Origin: Streptomyces sp. P3
Lineage (GTDB): Bacteria > Actinomycetota > Actinomycetes > Streptomycetales > Streptomycetaceae
Assembly: GCF_003032475.1 (NCBI RefSeq)
Contig: NZ_CP028369.1
Location: forward strand, 1,178,001 to 1,242,000
Length of the DNA stretch: 64,000 bases
Direction: 5' to 3'
A model generated the notes under the pieces. That model was not told the origin of the DNA. It ran no database searches and saw only the letters and a program-made list of their open reading frames with translations. Shown here piece by piece: positions 56,561 to 63,341 of this stretch; position 1 is the stretch's first letter; every line of letters begins with the position of its first letter. Made by a program: the position numbers and the translations under genes.

Positions 56561-57268
56561 ATGACGTTCGTACAGCTCATCGACTGCAGGACCAGCCGGT
56601 TCGACGAGATGGACCGGCTGATGGACACATGGGTCGAGCAGACCAAGGGGAAGCGGACCGCCACCCACGCGGTGGTCGGCAAGGACCGCTCCGACGCCTC
56701 GCACTTCATCGAGATCGTGGAGTTCCCCTCGTTCGAGGAGGCCATGCGGAACTCGAACCTTCCGGAGACCGGCAAGGTCTTCCAGGAACTGGTGGCCCTG
56801 TGCGACGAGATGCCCACGTTCACCGATCTCGACGTCGTGCGGGACGAGCGGCTGTGCGCGGCGACGGCGCGGCGGTTCTTCGAGACGGTGGCCGCCCCGG
56901 GCGAGCTGGCACCGCTGGACGGCCTGTTGGCGCAGGACTACCACGACCATGATCCGTCCAATGTGCAGGACTCGATCGGCATGGACGCCATGCGGCGCCA
57001 GATCGACATGTGGCGCGCCGGTTTCACCGTCACGTTCGCCATCGAGGACCAGCTCTCCGAGGACGACCGCGTGTGCACCCGCTGGACGTTCGACGCGACG
57101 CACCACGGTGAGTTCATGGGCCTCGCGCCCACCGGGCGGGAGGTCACCATGACCGGGACGACCGTCTTCCGGTTCGACGACGACGGCAGAATCGCCGAGG
57201 GCTGGTGGCAGTACGACCGCCTCGGCCTGATGGCCCAACTGGGAGCGCTGGACACGCTGGAGACCTGA
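56561..57268 (+). CDS. Two-domain protein: N-terminal ABM-like and C-terminal SnoaL-like
   Basis: 235 residues from ATG 56561 (GGAGG 8 nt upstream). The first ~85 residues look like an antibiotic-biosynthesis monooxygenase-type ferredoxin-like half (TFVQLIDCRTSRFDEMDRLM). The last ~130 form a SnoaL/NTF2-like fold (FFETVAAPGELAPLDGLLAQDY ... CTRWTFDATHHGEFMG ... GRIAEGWWQYD). SnoaL-like proteins include ester cyclases and small-molecule isomerases; the activity cannot be inferred. It may be co-transcribed with the SDR gene. Confidence 0.75.
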   Translation: MTFVQLIDCRTSRFDEMDRLMDTWVEQTKGKRTATHAVVGKDRSDASHFIEIVEFPSFEEAMRNSNLPETGKVFQELVALCDEMPTFTDLDVVRDERLCAATARRFFETVAAPGELAPLDGLLAQDYHDHDPSNVQDSIGMDAMRRQIDMWRAGFTVTFAIEDQLSEDDRVCTRWTFDATHHGEFMGLAPTGREVTMTGTTVFRFDDDGRIAEGWWQYDRLGLMAQLGALDTLET

Positions 57269-57364
57269 CGGCGCGCCTCACCGGGTCAACAGGGATGCAG
57301 AAACTCGTCGGGCCGTCGGTCCGAGCCTGCGGCCGATGGGGCGTCCGGGTCACGAGCTCCGGGT

Positions 57365-57658
57365 GACGAGGACGTCTACCTCCTCACCTTCGTCACCGGC
57401 GAGAAGACCGCCGAGGACATCGCGGAGGACCTGCACCTCCAAGAGCCCCTGAAGGCGCAGAAGACGGATTTTGCTCCAGAGGGAGAGCGCTTCGGGCACC
57501 TGGGGCTGCCCGAGCCGCAGGCGTTGAAGGGAGCGCGCTGGGCCGGGGTATGCCCTCCCTGCGTGAACGACGACCGCCGCAAGAAGGTGCAGTGGATCGA
57601 CATCTACGTCGAGACACTGAAAGCCGATCAGGCGCGGGTCTGTCTCCAGGCGTTCTGA
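57365..57658 (+). pseudogene. 5'-truncated gene remnant of unknown family
   Basis: A coding-like frame (DEDVYLLTFVTGEKTAEDIA ... KKVQWIDIYVETLKADQARV) runs to TGA at 57656-57658. No start codon with a ribosome binding site lies upstream: the frame continues into non-coding-like sequence, and the first in-frame start candidates are internal. About 97 codons remain. It contains a Cys pair (VCPPCV). I recognise no family. It borders the accessory region and could be debris from an earlier insertion. Confidence 0.5.
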
Positions 57659-57681
57659 GTGCTCCGCGAGGCATGAGAAAA

Positions 57682-57705
57682 GGGCGGCCGGGCAGCCGGC
57701 CGCCC
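57682..57705. terminator. Terminator between the remnant and the DUF397 gene
   Basis: Perfect 10-bp stem GGGCGGCCGG / CCGGCCGCCC with a 4-nt loop between converging features. Confidence 0.8.
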
Positions 57706-57715
57706 CTCCCCCACA

Positions 57716-57922
57716 TCAGCCGCGCGCGGCCATCCCCACGAACGCGGCCCACTCGTCGGCACCGACCGTGAGGAGACCGTCCCCCGGCCGCTTGGAGTCA
57801 CGGACCAGCACGGCCGTACCGGTGTTCGCGACCTCGACACAATCACCACCGTTGCCCGCGCTGTAGCTGCTCTTGAACCAGTGCAGCTCAGCAGCGGCGG
57901 GCGCGGGACTGCCTGTCTTCAT
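57716..57922 (-). CDS. DUF397 domain protein (partner of the XRE regulator)
   Basis: 68 residues with the DUF397 signatures WFKSSYSAGNGGDCVEVA and VLVRDSKRPGDGLLTVGADEWAAFV. Such small proteins are encoded after WhiJ-type XRE regulators throughout Streptomyces and are thought to work with them. Its start overlaps the XRE stop by ATGA (57919-57922), so the two are translationally coupled. Confidence 0.92.
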   Translation of the reverse strand: MKTGSPAPAAAELHWFKSSYSAGNGGDCVEVANTGTAVLVRDSKRPGDGLLTVGADEWAAFVGMAARG

Positions 57923-58761
57923 AGCTCTCCCAACAGCTTCTCGATGAAGGCCTGTGACTCCCGGGGCGTCAGCGCTTCCGCTCGGAGTGCGCCGTACGTC
58001 GCTTCGAGCGGGCTGACCTTCTTCGGCTCCGCGTACAGGGCGCTCACGTCCTGTACTTCCATGTAAGCCATCCTGCGCTGTTCCTTCGAGTGGATCAATG
58101 TGAACGGCCCGGCAAGACCGGCATGCTCCTCACGCTCCATCGGCATGATCTGCATCGCCACGTTTCGTTGGCAGCCATAGATCAGCAACTGTTCCAGCTG
58201 GCCCCGCCAGACTTCACGACCGCCGAGGGGCCGACGCAGAACGTGCTCGTCGATGACGAAGCTGAACAGTGGAGTGGGACGACGGGCGAAGAGCTTCTGC
58301 CGCTCCACCCTCGCGGCCACACCCTGCTCGATCACCTCCTCGTCCAAGAGTGGGCGCCACATGCGGAACACCGCCCGCGCGTACTCTTCCGTCTGCAACA
58401 GGCCCTTGATCACGTGGCTGATGTAGGCATGCAGCTCAACGGCCTCCGCCTCCAACTCCGCGTACCGACGGAAGAACGACGGATACCGCGCCTTCGCCAC
58501 CTCCGGCTTCATCGCCGCGAGGACACCACGCGCCCCCACCGCTCGGTCCACCACGTCGATCAGGTCGGGCTTCGGAATCCGCCTCCCCTGCTCCACCGCC
58601 GCGATCTGCGCCTCCCCGTACCCGACCCGTTCCCCCAACTGCGCCTGCGTGTACCCGGCCACCTCCCGGAGCAGCTTCATCTGACGGCCGAAGCACCGCA
58701 GGAACTCCCCGTCCGAGTCCGGCTCCACGCCCCCTGCGCCCGAATCCGCACCCTTGTCCAT
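57919..58761 (-). CDS. WhiJ-type XRE family regulator (HTH_31 + DUF5753)
   Basis: 280 residues. N-terminal helix-turn-helix (about 22-78; LREVAGYTQAQLGERVGYGEAQIAAVEQG) followed by a DUF5753 effector-like domain (about 95-275; LLQTEEYARAVFRMW, VIDEHVLRRPLGGREVW, EVQDVSALYAEP). These regulators control development or toxin/antitoxin-like silencing in Streptomyces and come paired with DUF397 and often an RsbW-like ATPase. The divergent winged-helix gene is the likeliest regulated neighbour. Confidence 0.92.
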   Translation of the reverse strand: MDKGADSGAGGVEPDSDGEFLRCFGRQMKLLREVAGYTQAQLGERVGYGEAQIAAVEQGRRIPKPDLIDVVDRAVGARGVLAAMKPEVAKARYPSFFRRYAELEAEAVELHAYISHVIKGLLQTEEYARAVFRMWRPLLDEEVIEQGVAARVERQKLFARRPTPLFSFVIDEHVLRRPLGGREVWRGQLEQLLIYGCQRNVAMQIMPMEREEHAGLAGPFTLIHSKEQRRMAYMEVQDVSALYAEPKKVSPLEATYGALRAEALTPRESQAFIEKLLGEL

Positions 58762-59001
58762 CCCGCCTCGCTCCCTCGTGACTCCGTTGTCAGTGAGGGC
58801 AGGTTAGGAGCAGCGCAGCTCAACAGGGGTTCGAACAAACCAAGTTGGTTCGTGTGGGTGAACGCCCGCCAGAAAGCTTTCTTCACTCAACGCATCCAGC
58901 CATGCACTCTCCGTGCGGTACCGTCAGCACAAATACGGCCCCCGTAGCGGGTGCAACCGCTCACGAGGGCCTGAACCACCAGTGGAAAGAAGAGTTCCAC
59001 C
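58762..59001. promoter_or_regulatory. Divergent promoter region between XRE and winged-helix genes
   Basis: 240 bp, AT-richer around 58820-58880 (CAAACCAAGTTGGTTCGTG, including the palindrome ACCAAGTTGGT at about 58838-58848). That palindrome is a reasonable operator candidate for the XRE regulator. Confidence 0.5.
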
Positions 59002-60078
59002 GTGATTTACCGGCACCATATCGCGCCCCCGCGCGCCTTCACCCAGTACTCCCACGACCTGATCCGGCATCCCCGCCTCTCCTCGGACGCCGTTCGACTC
59101 CTCACCTGGCAGCTCTCTCTCCCGGAGGGGGCGCGCGAACCTCTTTCGCGCACCGCCGAACGCGCCAACATCGGCGGCTGCGCCTTCACCCGGGCCAAGC
59201 GGCAGCTGAAGGCGGAGGGCTTCGTGCACGAGCGACGCCTCCAGGGGCCCGGTGGTCGCTGGGTCACCCAACAGCTCGTCTCCAGCGTCCCGTTGAACGA
59301 GGCCGAGGCCGCCAAGATCCTCGCGCGGCTGCCCGTAGCAGTCGCCGCAGCGGTCGTAACCCCCGTATCTCCCGTGTCTTCGCAGGTCGCACCGAGTCCC
59401 CGGATCCCGGCCGTCGGCGAGCCGACCCCTCCGCTCTCCGACGGCTATCCCAACAAGACACCCGGTGAGAACACCCCCCACCAACCCCCCGAACCCCCCG
59501 CACCCGAGCCCGGACCGGATCCGGACGGGGAACCGAAACCGGAACCAGAGCGGGAACGGGAGCAGGAACCGGAACCGGCAGCCCCGCCCCTCGCCGCACT
59601 CGAAGCGGCTCAAGCCCTCGCCGCCACCTTCCCCCACCTCTCCCCCGACCTCCGCCACATCCCCCGGGCCATGCAGGCCGAGCTGACGCACCTCACCGCC
59701 CGGTGGCTCGCCGCAGGTCACGCGCCCACTGCCGTCCGCGCCCACATCCTGCGCGGCCTCCCCGACGACGGCACCCCCGTCCACCGCCCCGGCGGCCTCC
59801 TGCGCCACCTCCTCCGCGACGTCCCCACCGTCCCCGCACCCAAACCACCGCCGCCGCCGCCCGCAGCGGACCCACCCTCGACCGCGGACATCACCGGCCC
59901 CCGCCTCTCCCCCCGCCTCACCGGAGCCCGGGAGTGCGAGGGCCCCCACATCCAGCCCATGCTCTTCCGGCCGCTGAACGACGAGACGCTCTGCCCACGC
60001 TGCACGGCCGATCCAGGCATGCAGACGCCGCGCGAAAGCTGCCCTCCAACTCTTCGACGGCGTACGGTAATCGGCTGA
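59002..60078 (+). CDS. Winged-helix protein with Pro/Glu-rich linker and C-terminal Cys motif
   Basis: 358 residues from GTG 59002. The first ~100 residues form a winged helix resembling replication-initiator or plasmid regulator proteins (LSSDAVRLLTWQLSLPEG, RANIGGCAFTRAKRQLKAEGFV). A Pro/Glu-rich linker follows (about 150-200), then a helical region (about 205-290) and a C-terminus with a CPRCTADPG metal-binding-like motif. This protein type is often found beside WhiJ/DUF397 pairs. Function unknown; DNA binding is likely. Confidence 0.65.
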   Translation: MIYRHHIAPPRAFTQYSHDLIRHPRLSSDAVRLLTWQLSLPEGAREPLSRTAERANIGGCAFTRAKRQLKAEGFVHERRLQGPGGRWVTQQLVSSVPLNEAEAAKILARLPVAVAAAVVTPVSPVSSQVAPSPRIPAVGEPTPPLSDGYPNKTPGENTPHQPPEPPAPEPGPDPDGEPKPEPEREREQEPEPAAPPLAALEAAQALAATFPHLSPDLRHIPRAMQAELTHLTARWLAAGHAPTAVRAHILRGLPDDGTPVHRPGGLLRHLLRDVPTVPAPKPPPPPPAADPPSTADITGPRLSPRLTGARECEGPHIQPMLFRPLNDETLCPRCTADPGMQTPRESCPPTLRRRTVIG

Positions 60079-60202
60079 CCACCAACGTGCACCTCGGCGG
60101 CTTCAGCCTCTACCACGGAAGAAGAGCCCCGGCCTCAAGCGGCTCGACCCGGTCTCCCTGTGCACCACGCTGCTTCCGGCCGACAGGGCCCACGCAAGAG
60201 CA

Positions 60203-60230
60203 GAGGCCCGCCTGATTCCGGGCGGGCCTC
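60203..60230. terminator. Terminator between the winged-helix gene and the gene at 60288
   Basis: Perfect 10-bp stem GAGGCCCGCC / GGCGGGCCTC with an 8-nt loop between convergent genes. Confidence 0.8.
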
Positions 60231-60287
60231 GCGTCCGCTCGCCGCAACGAGCAGAGGGTTCTTACGCAGCCTGACAGCGCTTCGCGG

Positions 60288-60794
60288 TCACGCCGCTTCC
60301 GCCTCCGCCGCGGACCGACGGGCCAGCCGGTACGCCTCGGGCAGGGCGTCGGAGGTCGTGAGGGGCAGGCGCACGGCGTGCGCGTTGTCGGCCTGGACGT
60401 TGCGCGCGGCGGCGAAACGGCAGCCCTCGGCCGCGTCGCCGGGCAGGCGGAAGTCGAGGTAGGTGCGGTCCGGCCGCACGTAGCAGTACGCGCCCACCTT
60501 GCGCGGGCCCGGCACATAGAGCTTCACGTAGCTCGTCTTCTCGGTGCCCAGCTCGGCGACCGCTCCGTGCTCCCGAACCTCCTTCTCCACGAAGGAGACG
60601 AACAGGTCGGCGTACTGCGACGCAGCCCGCGTGCGAATCAGCGCGAGCACCTCCGGGTCCAGGACGGACGGCTCCGGCGCCGCCGCCTGACGCGACGTGG
60701 TGCGCAGGTCGAACTCGGCACCGTGGGCCGCCAACACGTCGATCAGCGCGGGAAGTTCCTCCGCGCTCACCTCAAGACTGACCTTGATCGTCAC
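60288..60794 (-). CDS. Hypothetical protein
   Basis: 168 residues from GTG 60794 (GGGGAG about 8 nt upstream). No family recognised. The N-terminus (MTIKVSLEVSAEELPALIDVLAAHG) suggests an alpha/beta start. A basic central part (SYVKLYVPGPRKVGAYCYVRPDRTY) and a C-terminal Ala/Arg-rich helix follow. No signal peptide or membrane segment. The divergent neighbour is the frameshifted ATPase gene, 258 bp away. Confidence 0.65.
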   Translation of the reverse strand: MTIKVSLEVSAEELPALIDVLAAHGAEFDLRTTSRQAAAPEPSVLDPEVLALIRTRAASQYADLFVSFVEKEVREHGAVAELGTEKTSYVKLYVPGPRKVGAYCYVRPDRTYLDFRLPGDAAEGCRFAAARNVQADNAHAVRLPLTTSDALPEAYRLARRSAAEAEAA

Positions 60795-61052
60795 AGCTCA
60801 CTCTCCCCTTGCGCAAGCGCCCGAACGGGCCCGCTCACCCACACCCTAGACCTCACTGACGGCTTACTGTCAACAACTTCCCGCGAACTGTTCGCTCCTG
60901 CTCGACGCTGATCCCGGTCCGCCGACGGCTCCACAGCCCCGCACCCGACCACACCCGACCACGCCCACAGAACCCCGCCGCGCCCCGACAAGCCCCGGCT
61001 GTGGCACCGTCACCCCTGGCCACAGCCACCCCGGACACGGGATCTTCGGCAC

Positions 61053-61527
61053 ATGCCCCTCCCCCACGACGACACCCCCGTCGGCACGACCGCCCTCCGG
61101 CCCGCCCCCGAGACCGGCCTCACCCTTCGGTTCAGCTCCACCCCGCGCGGCGCCCGCCTGGCCAGACGCATCGCCTCCCAGCAGATGGACGCCTGGGGAT
61201 GGCCGTACGGCACGGCCATCAACGACGCCGTCGAACTGATCACAGCCGAACTGGCCGCGAACGCCGTCACCCCACGGCCGGGTGCCCGGCCGAGACGCCG
61301 AGCTGCGGCTCAGCAGGGACGACGACACGGGGCACGTCCGCATGGAGGTCACCGACGTCCGAGGGGAGCGGCTGCCGGTCCAGGAGGCGGGCCCGGACGG
61401 CCGGCCGCTCACGGACGGCGGGCGCGGCCTGACGCTCGTGGCGGCGCTGGCCGAGGACTGGGGCGTCGCACCCCGGCCGGGTGCGCCCGGAAAGACCGTA
61501 TGGGCCGTCGTCTCCTGCGGCCCCTGA
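61053..61527 (+). pseudogene. RsbW-like HATPase (anti-sigma type) gene with a frameshift
   Basis: The N-terminal part (MPLPHDDTPVGTTALRP ... ELITAELAANAV) is read from ATG 61053. The C-terminal part (PGRDAELRLSRDDDTGHVRM ... GRGLTLVAALAEDWGVAPRP) continues in the +1 frame to 61527. The break lies in CACCCCACGG at about 61269-61278, where family logic expects ACC CAC GGC (THGR). One extra C in the run 61270-61273 explains it. Corrected, the protein has about 157 residues with the N-box (ELAANAVTHG) and G-box (GRGL) of DUF397/XRE-associated ATPases. It may be a true pseudogene or a sequencing error in a homopolymer. Confidence 0.75.
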
Positions 61528-61636
61528 ACAACGCCGCGTCAGTCGTCGGCCACCTGGATCAGCGCGGCGAAGCGGACCCCGTCCGTCCCCACGACGAGAC
61601 CGTCGCGGAGCGGCCCCGGCTCATCCGCCGGGAGGG

Positions 61637-62332
61637 TCACTCCCGGCCCTCCGTCGTCTCCGGCGCGTACACGGCCCGCGGCCCGGCCAGCCGGTGGGCG
61701 ACCAGCTCCAGCCAGCCGCTCAGCGCGTACGGCGCCGGCGGGTCGACCTCCATGCCCAGCTCGGCCAGAGCCAGTGCGCAGTCGGGCTCGTCCAGGTCGA
61801 GCGCGAGCAGTTCATGGAGCTCGCCGACCAGCCGAGCCACCAGCTGGGCGTCGGTCGTGGCCCGGTAGTCGTCGACGGCGGCGTCGTGACCGGCGAACTC
61901 GTCGGGCATGTCCTGGGAGAACCAGCCGCCGAGGAACTGCCCGAGTTCGGGGAAACGGGCGTGCCACTCCCAGTGCGTCGCCGGGGTGGACGGAGGTGGT
62001 GCCTCGCCCTGCTCGACGCTGTGCCTGATGTGGTCGGCCAGGCAGTACAGCCACCGCTGGATCTCGCTGTCCGGCAGGCCGACGTCGGGCACGGGATAGA
62101 ACTCGCCCAGGCGCAGTCTCAGCCGTCCCGGCGGATGGTCCGCGTACTCCCGCAACTGGCGCTCGGCGACGGCGAGGGCCCATGGCCTGTCGTGCCAGGT
62201 CTGGCGCAGGTAGGCGGTCAGCGCCTGGCTCGGCCGGTCCGGGGTGTCGTCGGCCTGCTGTCCCGCGTAGGCGCGGACGACCTGGTCGAGTTCGCCGTAG
62301 CGGCGGTCGTGTTCGAGGGGGCTCAGGGGCAC
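61637..62332 (-). CDS. CdiI-like immunity protein (CDI system immunity family)
   Basis: 231 residues from GTG 62332. The second half contains ELGQFLGGWFSQDMPDEFAG and AVDDYRATTDAQLVARLV, which I recognise as the CdiI_3-type pattern (QFLGxxFxQD...DD). The first half is a helical domain (ALTAYLRQTWHDRPWALAVA). It starts 21 bp after the truncated RNase A-like module at 62354, so it could be the immunity gene of that displaced toxin. Assignment rests on the motif; no structure search was possible. Confidence 0.65.
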   Translation of the reverse strand: MPLSPLEHDRRYGELDQVVRAYAGQQADDTPDRPSQALTAYLRQTWHDRPWALAVAERQLREYADHPPGRLRLRLGEFYPVPDVGLPDSEIQRWLYCLADHIRHSVEQGEAPPPSTPATHWEWHARFPELGQFLGGWFSQDMPDEFAGHDAAVDDYRATTDAQLVARLVGELHELLALDLDEPDCALALAELGMEVDPPAPYALSGWLELVAHRLAGPRAVYAPETTEGRE

Positions 62333-62353
62333 GATGGTCAGCCTCTACAAGTG

Positions 62354-62671
62354 CTACAGGTAGACGGGGAAGGTGGTCTGGACGGCGAAGCCGTGGGGTC
62401 GGCCGGCGTCCCGCCTGAGGATCACCCGGGCGGCCCGCACGTCGACGGGGCCACGCCCCGCCAGCATCATCGCCTGCAGCAGCACCCGCCCCACCGGCTC
62501 CTCCCGCGACGGCCACGACGCCTCGACGGTCAGACGTGCGCGGGTGGACTGGGCGAGCCACCGGTGGATGAGCTGCTCGTTGGCGGTGACCACCTGCTGG
62601 GTGGCCCACTGAGCCGTCTCCCGGTCGGGGTAGGTCGACGTCCTGGTACGCACAGGAGCTGTCTCGGACAC
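62354..62671 (-). pseudogene. Truncated bacterial RNase A-like toxin module (orphan)
   Basis: About 105 residues from GTG 62671 (VRTRTSTYPDRETAQWATQQ ... HGFAVQTTFPVYL) match the second half of the bacterial CdiA-type RNase A domain, including its terminal TTFP-strand. The first half, with the catalytic His motif HxxxHVG, is missing, and upstream sequence gives no match. The open frame extends to 63001, but those residues have no similarity and overlap the upstream gene. Such headless toxin tips are typical of polymorphic-toxin loci after tip replacement. Confidence 0.65.
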
Positions 62672-62799
62672 GATCACCACTTTCGCTGGGAAGGTACGAG
62701 GCGTCCAGGGAACGCCTATTCGACTGGGGATGAAAGATCCGGAAGGCCGCCCCTTTTCCGGGGTGTGACACCAACCGAACTTCGGTCCGCGGTTCCCGT

Positions 62800-63324
62800 T
62801 CAGGCGTCCTCGAATCTCCAGGCGACCAGCAGCCATTCCGGCGTAACCCCGATTAGGCAGACGTCGTAGAGCGTGACGGCAAGGGAATTCCAGTAGAAGC
62901 CGGACACCAGGAACTCCGCGTCCGGGCCGTCCTCGGCGTGTCCATGGTTCGTGAAGAATTCGACGGAATCGCCGACAGAGGCCAGGACATCGCGAACACA
63001 CCCGTCCCTGACCTCATCCGCTTCACGAAGTGACGGATCCGGCCCCTCGTAGAAGGATCCCACCGCGAGGAACTTCAGCAACTCCTCTGCACCTCCTGCC
63101 GTGACCGGCATGAGGTTCTGCCTCACTAGCTCACCGGTCACAGCCTCGAACATCGGGACCGGGTCAACACCAACGCTCTTCCCACCACAATCACCGCGCG
63201 TGAAGGCGACCAGGTCGTCAGCCCAATCCTCATAGCTTCTGGGGGTCAGACAGACGACGGCGCGAAGCGGGTCGAACAGGGTGGACGCACACTCGGGCAG
63301 GGTTCCTACGCTCACGGACATCAC
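62800..63324 (-). CDS. Probable immunity protein for the RNase A-like toxin
   Basis: 174 residues from GTG 63324 or the adjacent ATG 63321, beginning 17 bp after the toxin stop codon and sharing its orientation. No family recognised. Acidic composition (YEDWADDLVAFTRGDCGGKS, FFTNHGHAEDGPDAEFLVSG) suits binding of a basic nuclease. The name is inferred from position: immunity genes follow the toxin tip in CDI and T7/polymorphic toxin systems. GC content is lower than in the core genes nearby. Confidence 0.55.
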   Translation of the reverse strand: MMSVSVGTLPECASTLFDPLRAVVCLTPRSYEDWADDLVAFTRGDCGGKSVGVDPVPMFEAVTGELVRQNLMPVTAGGAEELLKFLAVGSFYEGPDPSLREADEVRDGCVRDVLASVGDSVEFFTNHGHAEDGPDAEFLVSGFYWNSLAVTLYDVCLIGVTPEWLLVAWRFEDA

Positions 63325-63341
63325 TCACTCGGGTACACAGA

